Shown here one piece after another: positions 9,061 to 16,737 of a stretch of 64,000 nt of DNA. A program made the translations under genes and the position numbers. The stretch is from the NCBI RefSeq assembly GCF_030246845.1, contig NZ_CP126889.1, positions 5,141,001 through 5,205,000 of the forward strand, given 5' to 3'. Position 1 is the stretch's first letter; every line of letters starts with the position of its first letter. The notes under the pieces were generated by a model that saw nothing but the letters and a program-made list of their open reading frames with translations, did no database searches and was not told the DNA's origin. This DNA is from Enhydrobacter sp. (GTDB lineage Bacteria > Pseudomonadota > Alphaproteobacteria > Reyranellales > Reyranellaceae).

Positions 9061-10077
9061 TCAAAGACCAATCATTGCCATGAGCCGGCTCGCCCAGGGC
9101 TGTTGTTGCGATTTCCTGATGGCATAGCGGACGGTCTTCACCGCATGCTCGTAGCGCGCGCCGCCGATCGCCGTCGTCAAGGTCTCCCGTCGCTCCAGCA
9201 GCACGCGAAGGACGAGATGGAGCACGCGCTGGCTGATCGGCCCCCAGCTCTTGCGCGATGTCTGCGACGCCCCGCCCAGCATGAGGCCGTCGGAATGCTT
9301 GTTCTTGCCGTGCATGCGATAGGCGTACAGGGCCTCGTGCACGGCAATGCCGCCCACGATCAGGATGCAGAAGGTGGAAAGATAGAAGTCGAGATAAAGT
9401 GGAAGCTGGTCGTCCCTGTCGGGCAGCACGAGCTCGACGACGTCGCGCCGGAACATCATGGCTGCCGTGCTGTTGGACGACCAGGTCGGCGTCCAGCGGC
9501 CATGGAAGGTCAACGCCGGATTCGCGGCGAATCGCACGCTGCCGCCCGCCGACTCGATCTCGGGCACCGTCTCCGCCTCGATCGGGCGATGCTGCTCGTG
9601 CTTGGGCGGCTGCTCGAACCACCACGCCGTCGCGGCCAGGAGCTCGCCCTTGCCGTTGATGAAGTGTGAATCGCAGTAAGTGAAGGCGACCGGACAGTCG
9701 GCGTTGAGATGCGCGGCCAGATGTCGCTCGACGAAGGTGTCGTACCAGACGTCGTCCGAATCGAGGAAGCAGACGAAAGGCGTGCTGAGCTCGGCGACGC
9801 CGCGTCGGACCGCACCCGTCTGGCCGCGGTTCGTTTCGAGCCGGATATAGCGGAAGCGCGGATCGGCCATCTTGGCCAGTGTCTCGCGAATCACCCGGTC
9901 CGAGCAGTCCGTCGACGCGTCGTCGACCACCACGACCTCGATGTTGCGCACGGTCTGACGTGAGGCCGAAACGATCGCCTCGGCGACATAGGCCTCGTTG
10001 TTGTGGTTGGCGATGACGACGCCAACCCGGGGCAGTGTGGCAATTCCCATGTATTGGTCTTCAGCCTGCCCGCTCAT
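9061..10077 (-). CDS. Family 2 glycosyltransferase
   Basis: This inverting GT-A transferase has the canonical motifs VVIANHNNEAYVAEAI (residues 20-35), VVDDASTD (50-57), the metal-binding DSDD at 106-109 (CFLDSDDVWYD) and GQTGAVRRGV. The product is 338 residues, slightly long for a single-domain GT2. The C terminus has hydrophobic stretches around LYLDFYLSTFCILIVGGIAV and is basic at the end, so membrane association is possible. It is the first gene of the minus-strand glycan operon and faces surA across a 365-bp divergent region. The ATG at 10050 (MGIATLPRV) is an alternative start. The acceptor sugar is unknown. Confidence 0.87.
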   Translation of the reverse strand: MSGQAEDQYMGIATLPRVGVVIANHNNEAYVAEAIVSASRQTVRNIEVVVVDDASTDCSDRVIRETLAKMADPRFRYIRLETNRGQTGAVRRGVAELSTPFVCFLDSDDVWYDTFVERHLAAHLNADCPVAFTYCDSHFINGKGELLAATAWWFEQPPKHEQHRPIEAETVPEIESAGGSVRFAANPALTFHGRWTPTWSSNSTAAMMFRRDVVELVLPDRDDQLPLYLDFYLSTFCILIVGGIAVHEALYAYRMHGKNKHSDGLMLGGASQTSRKSWGPISQRVLHLVLRVLLERRETLTTAIGGARYEHAVKTVRYAIRKSQQQPWASRLMAMIGL

Positions 10078-10442
10078 CCGGCGTCGTTACCGCGCAGTCA
10101 CCACGCAGGGCGCCGCCCTTCCGGCGGGATACGCCGTCTCCCCATCCAATCATGCTCTTCGCCAACGACATCTCTCTGCTTTCAGCCCCTTGGGGCGCCC
10201 GCCGACCCGGGGTCCGCCAGCCGCCCCGCCGTCTTTCTTGCCATGCCCGCGCATCTTTGTCGCATGAACGGCATAATACGTGCTCGGGCCGACTTTGCCC
10301 ATCGACAGCAACCCCGACAACGGGCTTGCCTTCCGGCCGGTCCTGGCCTACCGCCGCCCCAAATCCGCCATCGTGGCGCGTCATTGCAGGGACGGGCTCG
10401 CCGAATATAATGCAGCCCCCTCATCTCCCCTTACCCGGATAA
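10078..10442. other. Divergent intergenic region between the glycan operon and surA
   Basis: This 365-bp stretch has no convincing gene on either strand; its open frames are short and rich in Arg/Pro. It must hold the promoters for both divergent operons. On the plus strand a consensus TATAAT lies close to surA (separate entry). A GCCCC-TT-GGGGC mini-palindrome lies around 10187. In many proteobacteria lptD precedes surA; here nothing resembling lptD is present. Confidence 0.6.
10383..10411 (+). promoter_or_regulatory. Candidate sigma-70 promoter for surA-pdxA-rsmA
   Basis: A perfect -10 box, TATAAT, occupies 10406-10411. A weak -35-like ATTGCA is at 10383-10388, spaced 17 bp. Transcription would begin near 10418, giving a leader of about 25 bases before the surA ATG. 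TATAAT is rare by chance in such GC-rich sequence, and the position fits; the poor -35 lowers confidence. Confidence 0.45.
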
Positions 10443-11711
10443 ATGCCAGCGTTGCTCCTCCGCGCCTTCTTGGCGACTGCCCTCGTTCTCTGCCCCGTGC
10501 TCGTGTCGGCGCAGAGCCTGCGCGTGGTAGCGCGCGTGAACGACGAGGCGATCACCGACTTCGATCTCAACGAGCGCATCGTCTTCGCCGTCAAGAGCTC
10601 CGGACTGCAGGACACGCCGGACATGCGCCAGCGGCTCGCCCCGCAGATCCTGCGCCAGATGATCGACGAGAAACTCCAGGTGCAGAACGCCAAGGCCCTG
10701 GGGCTGGCCCCGAGCGACGGCGAGGTGGCCGCGCGCGTCTCCGAGATCGAGCACTCCGCCGGCATGGCGCCCGGCACGTTCAAAGCCTATCTGCACAGCA
10801 TCGGCGTGCCTTTCGACATCGCGGCACAGCAGATCGAGGCATCGATCGCCTGGGCGAAGATTGTCCGCCGCAAGATACGGCCGCACGTCGACGTCTCCGA
10901 CACCGAGATCGACGATGCCCTGAATCGCGTGCGGAAGAATGTCGGCAAGACCGAGGCCCATGTGGCCGAGATCTTCGTCCCCATCGACCGGCCCGATCAG
11001 GCGGACGAAGCGCGCCGGTCGGCCGACCGGATCGTCGAGCAGATCAGACGCGGCGCTCCCTTTGCCGCCCTTGCCCAGCAATTCTCGCAGGGGCAGACGG
11101 CGAGGAACGGCGGCGATCTCGGCTGGATCCTGCCGGGCTCGCTCGATTCCGCGCTCGACGCGGCGATCGAGAAGTTGCCGCTGCGCCAGGTCTCCGAGCC
11201 GATCCGAACGGCCTCGGGATGGCATATCGTCTATGTCATCGACCGCCGACCCTTCGCCACGGCACGGCCGGACGACGTGCGTCTCAACCTGGTGCAGATG
11301 ACGCTGGCGCTGCCCGCCAACGCAACGCCCGAGGAAACCAGCAACGCCATGGCCGATGCCCAGAAGGCTATGGCCGCGGTGCATCGATGCGAGGATCTGC
11401 ACGCCCAGTCGCGAACGTTGAAGGGCGCGACGTCGGGCGATCTGAAGGGCGTTCGAGTGGGCGATCTCAGGGCCAACCCGCAGATGTACGAGGAGCTCCC
11501 CAAGCTGCAGGTGGGCGGCACCGCAGGCCCCTTCCGGGTGGCCGAAGGCCTGCAGGTCGTGGCGTTGTGCAGCAAGGAAGGCGCCGGCGGCCTGCCGTCG
11601 CGCCAGGCGGTCGCACAACAGATCCTGCTGCAGAAGGTCGAAGCCGGCGCGCGCCGCTACATGCGCGATATGCGCCGCGCCGCCACCATCGACATCAAGC
11701 GGCCGTCGTGA
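10443..11711 (+). CDS. surA: Periplasmic chaperone / peptidyl-prolyl isomerase SurA
   Basis: SurA escorts outer-membrane beta-barrel proteins through the periplasm. The 422-residue product has a clear signal peptide (hydrophobic core LLLRAFLATALVLCPVLV, cleavage near VSA-QS). A SurA N-terminal chaperone domain follows (VVARVNDEAITDFDLNERI; LRQMIDEKLQVQNAKALG). A parvulin domain spans about 175-270 (FAALAQQFSQGQTARNGGDLGWILPG; ASGWHIVYV), then a C-terminal helix region. Only one parvulin repeat is obvious; the E. coli protein has two, but alphaproteobacterial SurA often has one. Its TGA overlaps the GTG of pdxA by three bases, so translation is probably coupled. Confidence 0.9.
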   Translation: MPALLLRAFLATALVLCPVLVSAQSLRVVARVNDEAITDFDLNERIVFAVKSSGLQDTPDMRQRLAPQILRQMIDEKLQVQNAKALGLAPSDGEVAARVSEIEHSAGMAPGTFKAYLHSIGVPFDIAAQQIEASIAWAKIVRRKIRPHVDVSDTEIDDALNRVRKNVGKTEAHVAEIFVPIDRPDQADEARRSADRIVEQIRRGAPFAALAQQFSQGQTARNGGDLGWILPGSLDSALDAAIEKLPLRQVSEPIRTASGWHIVYVIDRRPFATARPDDVRLNLVQMTLALPANATPEETSNAMADAQKAMAAVHRCEDLHAQSRTLKGATSGDLKGVRVGDLRANPQMYEELPKLQVGGTAGPFRVAEGLQVVALCSKEGAGGLPSRQAVAQQILLQKVEAGARRYMRDMRRAATIDIKRPS

Positions 11712-12739
11712 CGGTTGCCCTGCCGCTCGCCGTGACGATGGGCGAGCCGGCCGGCATCGGCGGTGAGCTCAGCCTCAAGGCATGGCTGGCGAGGACGAAG
11801 GAGACGCGGCCGTTCTTCGTGCTCGACGATCCGGGCCGCCTCGAGACGCTTGCCCGCCACCTCGGCCTCGCCGCGCGGCTGAAAGAGATCGCGCGGCCGG
11901 ACCAGGCGATCGAGACCTTCCCCTCCGCGCTGCCCGTCCTGCCCGTCCGCCTGCGCGTCCCGGTGCAGGCGGGCCGTCCCGACCCCGCCAATGCCCCGGC
12001 GACAATCGAGGCGATCGAGCGCGCCGCGGCGTTGGCCATGGCCGGCGAGATCGCGGGCTTCGCCACCAACCCGATCCAGAAGAAGACGCTGCAGGAGGCG
12101 GGATTCTCCCATCCGGGACACACGGAATTCCTGGCCGACCTCGCCGCGCGCGCCGCCGCGAAGCCGGTCGAGGTCGCGATGATGCTGGCCTGCCCCGAAT
12201 TGCGCGTGGTGCCGGTGACCATCCATTTGTCGCTGGCCGAGGCCGTCCGCACGCTCGATGCCGCCGCCATTGTCCGCACCGGCCGCATCGCCGCTGGCGC
12301 ATTGAAGGCCTTGTTCGGGATTGCCCGGCCGCGGCTCGCCATTGCCGCCCTCAATCCGCATGCCGGCGAGCAGGGTGCTATGGGCGACGAGGAAATCCGT
12401 ATCATCGGGCCGGCGGTCGAAGCGTTGCGCAAGGACGGCATCGACGTTCGGGGACCGGCGCCGGCGGACACGCTGTTCCATCCCGCCGCGCGCGCGACCT
12501 ACGACGTGGCGCTCTGCATGTATCACGACCAGGCGCTGATCCCGATCAAGACCATCGACTTCTCGGGCGGCGTCAATGTCACGCTCGGCCTGCCCTTCGT
12601 GCGCACGTCGCCCGATCATGGCACGGCGCTCGATATCGCCGGCACCGGCCGGGCGGACGCCGGCAGCCTGATCGCCGCGCTGGCGATGGCCGACGACATG
12701 GCGCGGCGACGGCAGAGCCGAGATGCGCCCGCCGCCTGA
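11708..12739 (+). CDS. pdxA: 4-hydroxythreonine-4-phosphate dehydrogenase
   Basis: PdxA carries out the NAD-dependent oxidation of 4-phosphohydroxy-L-threonine in vitamin B6 (pyridoxal phosphate) synthesis. The 343-residue product begins with PLAVTMGEPAGIGGE and has the three metal-binding His regions: SHPGHTEFLADL, the VTIHLSL stretch, and ALCMYHDQALIPIKTI. It also carries LNPHAGEQGAMGDEE and SPDHGTALDIAGTG. The start is the GTG overlapping the surA stop, because any later start would remove the conserved N-terminal strand. The last 17 bp overlap rsmA. A surA-pdxA-rsmA operon is widely conserved. Confidence 0.95.
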   Translation: MTVALPLAVTMGEPAGIGGELSLKAWLARTKETRPFFVLDDPGRLETLARHLGLAARLKEIARPDQAIETFPSALPVLPVRLRVPVQAGRPDPANAPATIEAIERAAALAMAGEIAGFATNPIQKKTLQEAGFSHPGHTEFLADLAARAAAKPVEVAMMLACPELRVVPVTIHLSLAEAVRTLDAAAIVRTGRIAAGALKALFGIARPRLAIAALNPHAGEQGAMGDEEIRIIGPAVEALRKDGIDVRGPAPADTLFHPAARATYDVALCMYHDQALIPIKTIDFSGGVNVTLGLPFVRTSPDHGTALDIAGTGRADAGSLIAALAMADDMARRRQSRDAPAA

Positions 12740-13571
12740 CGGCGGGATCGCCGATCTTCCGCCGCTGCGCGAGACCATCGCCGCTCACGGCCTCGACGCG
12801 CGCAAGCGCCTCGGCCAGCATTTCCTGCTCGACCTCAACCTGACGCGGCGCATCGCCCGCGCCGCCGCGCCGCTCGACAAGGGGACGGTCGTCGAGGTCG
12901 GCCCGGGGCCAGGCGGCCTGACGCGCGCCCTGTTAATCGAGGGCGCGCAGCATGTCGTTGCCATCGAGGTCGATGCGCGCGCCATCGGCGCTTTGCGCGA
13001 GCTGCAGGCGGCATCCGACGGCCGCCTCGAGATTCGCGAGGGCGATGCCCTGGCGGTCGATCCCGCGACGCTCGGCCCGGGCCCCCGACGCATCGTCGCC
13101 AACCTTCCCTACAATATCGCAACCGCGCTGCTGGTCCGCTGGCTGCACGCGGCCGACGCGGTCGCCGAGATGGTGCTGATGTTCCAGAAGGAGGTCGTCG
13201 ATCGGCTGGTCGCCCCGCCCCGCACCAAGGACTACGGCCGGCTCTCGGTGCTGGCCCAGCATGTCTGCGAGGTGCGCCGGCTCTTCGAGGTGCCGCCGGC
13301 AGCGTTCGTGCCGCCGCCCAAGGTCACGTCGGCGGTGGCGCGACTCGTGCCCCGGCCGGCGGATCGGCGCCTGTCGGATCTGGGCCCCCTGGAAACCGTG
13401 ACCGCCGCCGCCTTCGGGCAGCGGCGCAAGATGCTGCGCCGCTCGCTTCAGGGGCTGTTCGGAGACCCCGTCGCTGTCCTCGAAGGGCTCGGCCTGTCGC
13501 CGAGGGCCCGCGCGGAGGAGCTCTCCGTCGACGATTTCGTGCGGCTGGCGAGGGCGCTCGGGCGCGGCTAG
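12723..13571 (+). CDS. rsmA: 16S rRNA A1518/A1519 N6-dimethyltransferase
   Basis: RsmA (KsgA) dimethylates two adjacent adenines in the 3'-terminal helix of 16S rRNA as a late ribosome-assembly check. The 282-residue product shows KRLGQHFLLDLNL near residue 29, the SAM-binding VVEVGPGPGGLTRALL at about 57-72, the catalytic NLPYNIATALLVRW, and the C-terminal GQRRKMLRRSL typical of this family. It uses an ATG inside the 3' end of pdxA. Its stop lies 1 bp from the convergent gmk stop. Loss of KsgA in other bacteria gives kasugamycin resistance. Confidence 0.95.
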   Translation: MRPPPDGGIADLPPLRETIAAHGLDARKRLGQHFLLDLNLTRRIARAAAPLDKGTVVEVGPGPGGLTRALLIEGAQHVVAIEVDARAIGALRELQAASDGRLEIREGDALAVDPATLGPGPRRIVANLPYNIATALLVRWLHAADAVAEMVLMFQKEVVDRLVAPPRTKDYGRLSVLAQHVCEVRRLFEVPPAAFVPPPKVTSAVARLVPRPADRRLSDLGPLETVTAAAFGQRRKMLRRSLQGLFGDPVAVLEGLGLSPRARAEELSVDDFVRLARALGRG

Positions 13572-13572
13572 A

Positions 13573-14223
13573 TCAGCGTCCCTCGCGCAGGGCTTTCACG
13601 AAGTCCGCAAGGCCGTACTGACGTTCGCGCTTCAGGCGCTCGGCGGTCAGGATCGATTTCAGCTCGATCAGGCTGGTGGCTATATCGCGATTGATGATCG
13701 TGTAGTCGTACTCCGCCCAATGGCTCATCTCGTCGGCCGCCTTCGCCATGCGCTTGGCCACGATGTCGGGCGAATCCTGAGCCCGCGTGATCAGGCGCCG
13801 TTCGAGATCGCGCGTCGACGGCGGCAGGATGAAGACCGTGACCAGGTCCTCGCGCCCCTTCTCCTTGAGCTGCTGCGTGCCCTGCCAGTCGATGTCGAAC
13901 AGGACGTCACGGCCCTCGTTGAGCGCCGTCTCGACCGGTGCACGTGGCGTTCCATAATAGTGCTCGAAGACCCGCGCATGCTCGAGGAACTCGTCCCGTT
14001 CGATCATGCCGCGGAACGTCGCGGTGTCGACGAACCGATAGTCCACGCCGTCCCTCTCGCTCGGACGCTTCTCGCGCGTGGTGAAGGAGACGCTGAGCTG
14101 GATTTGCGAATCGTTGCCCAGAAGCTGCCGCGAGAGGGTCGTCTTTCCCGCGCCCGACGGCGAGGACAGCACCAGCATCAAGCCGCGGCGCTGGATCGCG
14201 GGCGCGTCGGCGTCATTCGACAT
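13573..14223 (-). CDS. gmk: Guanylate kinase
   Basis: This kinase phosphorylates GMP to GDP with ATP. The 216-residue product has the P-loop SSPSGAGKTTLSRQLL (residues 20-35), the GMP-binding SVSFTTREKRPSERDGVDYRF and EHARVFEHYYGTPRAPV. The lid region follows (LPPSTRDLERRLITRAQDSP). The ATG overlaps the yicC stop by 11 bp, so the two genes form a coupled unit, as in many proteobacteria. Confidence 0.96.
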   Translation of the reverse strand: MSNDADAPAIQRRGLMLVLSSPSGAGKTTLSRQLLGNDSQIQLSVSFTTREKRPSERDGVDYRFVDTATFRGMIERDEFLEHARVFEHYYGTPRAPVETALNEGRDVLFDIDWQGTQQLKEKGREDLVTVFILPPSTRDLERRLITRAQDSPDIVAKRMAKAADEMSHWAEYDYTIINRDIATSLIELKSILTAERLKRERQYGLADFVKALREGR

Positions 14224-15109
14224 TCTGGACCTGCTCCCGCATGCGCTCGATGGCTCCCTTCAGATCGATACCAAGGCGTGTCAGCTCGATATCGGCCGAC
14301 TTCGAGCAGAGCGTATTGGCCTCGCGATTGAACTCCTGGCAGAGGAAGTCGAACTTGCGGCCCACGGGATTGTCCGGCCGCGCCTCCGCCAGCAGGCTGC
14401 GCGCCTGGCCGATGTGGGCCGCAAGGCGATCGAGTTCCTCGCGTACGTCGGCCTTGCCGACAAGCAGCGCGACCTCCTGCGCGAAGCGCTCCTCGGACAG
14501 AGCCGGCGTCCGCTCCAGCAACTCTTCCAGTTGCGCCTGGAAGCGCGAGCGGACGGTGCCGATCTGCACCTGCGCCCGCTCGGTCGCGCGGCCGCACAGC
14601 GTCTCGATCTCGTCGATATGGCCGCCGATCACGCCGGCCAGCGCCTTGCCCTCCGCCGCGCGCGCGTTCGCCAGCGCCGTCAGCGCCTCGTCGAGGGTCG
14701 CAAGCAGCGCCTTGTCCAGTGCCGCGAGCGCTTCCTCGCTCTCCTCCCCTTCCTCCTCTTCCTCGATCACGCCGCGCACGCGCAGCAGGCCGTCGGCCGT
14801 CGGGGCGGCGGCACCAGCCTTGCGCATCTCCTCGACCAGCGGCGCGAGATCGGCCAGCAGGGCGCGATTGATGCGCAGCGGCTTGCCCAGCCGTTCGCTG
14901 CCTGCGATGAGGGAAACGGTAACGTTGCCGCGCCGGAGCCTGGCACCAACCATGCCGCGGACTGAATTTTCCAGGCGTTCGAAACCCTGCGGAACGCGGC
15001 AGCGCACCTCCAGATTGCGGCCGTTGACGCTGCGCGCCTCCCAGACCCAGCGCCGCCGTTCATCCGATCCCTGCGCCCGGGCGTACCCCGTCATGCTTGC
15101 AATCAACAA
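14213..15109 (-). CDS. yicC: YicC-family endoribonuclease
   Basis: YicC-family proteins are reported to be endoribonucleases, linked in E. coli to small-RNA turnover. The 298-residue product has the N-terminal SMTGYARAQG, VWEARSVNGRNLEVRCRVP, and the C-terminal signature KFDFLCQEFNREANTLCSKS. It includes an unusual acidic run (VIEEEEEGEESEEAL) near the middle. The start is a TTG with GGAG five bases upstream; a second TTG and then ATG (MTGYAR) follow, but family members normally have a few residues before SMT. It precedes gmk in one transcript. Confidence 0.88.
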   Translation of the reverse strand: MLIASMTGYARAQGSDERRRWVWEARSVNGRNLEVRCRVPQGFERLENSVRGMVGARLRRGNVTVSLIAGSERLGKPLRINRALLADLAPLVEEMRKAGAAAPTADGLLRVRGVIEEEEEGEESEEALAALDKALLATLDEALTALANARAAEGKALAGVIGGHIDEIETLCGRATERAQVQIGTVRSRFQAQLEELLERTPALSEERFAQEVALLVGKADVREELDRLAAHIGQARSLLAEARPDNPVGRKFDFLCQEFNREANTLCSKSADIELTRLGIDLKGAIERMREQVQNVE

Positions 15110-15204
15110 TCCAACTCCGCCTGGACTCCACTGGCCGCGACGCGGCGCGCCACTCTAGTATCGGGCCCACCCGCACACAATGCGAAGCGCCGACAGGTTA
15201 TCCC

Positions 15205-15951
15205 ATGAGCTTCACCAGCATCGTCATCACCGGCGCCTCGAGCGGAATCGGCGAGGCGCTGGCCTGCGCCTATGCCGCGCCGGGCGTCGCCCTGGCTCTC
15301 AACGGACGAGACGGCGAGCGCCTGCGGACCGTTGCCGAAGCCTGTCGCGCCAAGGGCGCAGCGGTCGATGCCCGACAGATCGATGTCACCGATCGCGCGG
15401 CCCTCGCCCAATGGCTCGCGGCCTTCGACGACGCGCATCCCGTCGACCTGCTGATCGCCAACGCCGGCATCTCGATCGACAAGGACAACTCCTCGCTCGA
15501 CGACTTCTCGGTCATTCGCCGCACGATCACGGTCAATCTCGACGGCGTGCTGAACACAGTCGAGCCTCTTGTCGGGCGCATGATGGCACGCAAGCGCGGC
15601 CAGATCGCCGTCGTCTCCTCGCTCGCGGGCTTCATCGGCCTGCCCTACTCGGCCTCGTACAACGCCAGCAAGGCGGCGGTGCGCGTCTGGGGCGAGAGCA
15701 TCCGCTACCCTCTGAGGAAGAGCGGCGTGGGCGTGAGCGTGATCTGTCCCGGCTTCGTCATCACCCGCATGACGGCGCAGGCGCCTTTCCCGATGCCGTT
15801 CCTCATGACCGCGGAACGCGCCGCCACGATCATCCGCCGCGGCCTTGCCCGCAACAAGGCGCGGATCGCCTTCCCCATAGGGACCAAAGCCGCCGTCTGG
15901 CTGGGCGGCGTGTTGCCCGGAAATTGGACCGCGCGGCTGCTGGGCGCCTGA
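15205..15951 (+). CDS. Short-chain dehydrogenase/reductase
   Basis: This NAD(P)-dependent oxidoreductase has a Rossmann fold. The 248-residue product has the cofactor motif TGASSGIGEALACAYA, the LIANAGIS loop, catalytic Ser in VVSSLAGFIGLPYSASYNASK with the YxxxK pair, and PGFVITRMTAQ. The LNGRD after strand 2 suggests NADP preference. The chosen ATG has ACAGG eight bases upstream; the frame extends 36 codons further without homology. The C terminus (IAFPIGTKAAVWLGGVLPGNW) is mildly hydrophobic, as in DltE-type SDRs. The substrate is unknown. Confidence 0.86.
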   Translation: MSFTSIVITGASSGIGEALACAYAAPGVALALNGRDGERLRTVAEACRAKGAAVDARQIDVTDRAALAQWLAAFDDAHPVDLLIANAGISIDKDNSSLDDFSVIRRTITVNLDGVLNTVEPLVGRMMARKRGQIAVVSSLAGFIGLPYSASYNASKAAVRVWGESIRYPLRKSGVGVSVICPGFVITRMTAQAPFPMPFLMTAERAATIIRRGLARNKARIAFPIGTKAAVWLGGVLPGNWTARLLGA

Positions 15952-15960
15952 CCGCGCGGC

Positions 15961-16668
15961 CTACCTCATCTGGTTCGTGAGCAGCGCCGCCACGCCGCCC
16001 TTGTCCCTGCCGTATTTCAGGAGCGCCTCGCGCCCGCCGGCGGCATACGCCGCGACCGCGCCCAGCAGCCGCTTGAGCTGGTCGGGGCTGTTGCGGTCGA
16101 ACCTGCAATAGGCCCCGCGCGTCAGCCTGGCGATCTGCGGAAAGAGGCGCGAGGCGGTGCGGTCCTGCCCCTCCTGGAAGACGAAGACCGGCAGGCCGAG
16201 CAAACCGAGCTGCCCTGCCTCGTGGCCGACCTGATCGACATCTTCCTCGCAGCAGTCGCCGACGAACACCAGCGCATCGAGCCGGCTTTCGCGACGCTGC
16301 TCTCCGGCATAGCGCAGCAGGCGTCCGATCTGCGTGCGCCCGGCGAGGCAACGCACGGCGCTCATCAGGCGCGCCAGCTCGCGACCGTTGGATGTCCAGC
16401 GACTCACCTTGAACTCGTCGAAGCCGCGATAGAAAGCAAGCCGCACGTCGAGACCGCCGAGCGTTTCCGCGGCCACGAACATCTCGCCCTGGATGCTGCA
16501 GGCATGGTCCCAGGTCGGCTCGCGGCTTGCCGTCGCATCCATGGCGAACAGCAGCCGGCCGTGTCCCTGCCCGCCGTGCGAGGCCGGCAGCCGCCCGACC
16601 TCGTGCACGAAGGTATCGACGGCATTGGAGGTCTTGCCGACCGCCGGCGTCTTGCGATCCTCGGCCAT
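15961..16668 (-). CDS. VWA-domain protein
   Basis: The 235-residue product looks like a compact von Willebrand factor A fold. It has an initial strand LLFAMDATASREPTWDHA whose DATAS resembles the MIDAS DxSxS metal site with Thr in place of the first Ser. Further strands are DVRLAFYRGFDEF, DALVFVGDCCEEDVD and LGLPVFVFQEG. CRLAGRTQIG may supply the MIDAS Thr. No signal peptide or transmembrane segment is seen. The ATG has a good ribosome-binding site (GAGAGGG). It is transcribed divergently from the SGNH-like gene. VWA proteins usually mediate metal-dependent protein contacts; the partner here is not apparent. Confidence 0.68.
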   Translation of the reverse strand: MAEDRKTPAVGKTSNAVDTFVHEVGRLPASHGGQGHGRLLFAMDATASREPTWDHACSIQGEMFVAAETLGGLDVRLAFYRGFDEFKVSRWTSNGRELARLMSAVRCLAGRTQIGRLLRYAGEQRRESRLDALVFVGDCCEEDVDQVGHEAGQLGLLGLPVFVFQEGQDRTASRLFPQIARLTRGAYCRFDRNSPDQLKRLLGAVAAYAAGGREALLKYGRDKGGVAALLTNQMR

Positions 16669-16737
16669 TCTTTACCCTCTCCCGAGCGTCGAATATGGTG
16701 CGCCGCGCTTGCGAATGCCACGAACAATGAATCGTCG

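Noticed and set aside
6186..9083. A 965-residue plus-strand frame antisense to manC and the epimerase
   Set aside because: Same reason: no family signature, while the opposite strand encodes intact ManC and AGE-family proteins.
10280..11707. The upstream part of the frame that contains pdxA
   Set aside because: This stretch is an alternative frame of surA; the pdxA protein begins at the GTG overlapping the surA stop.
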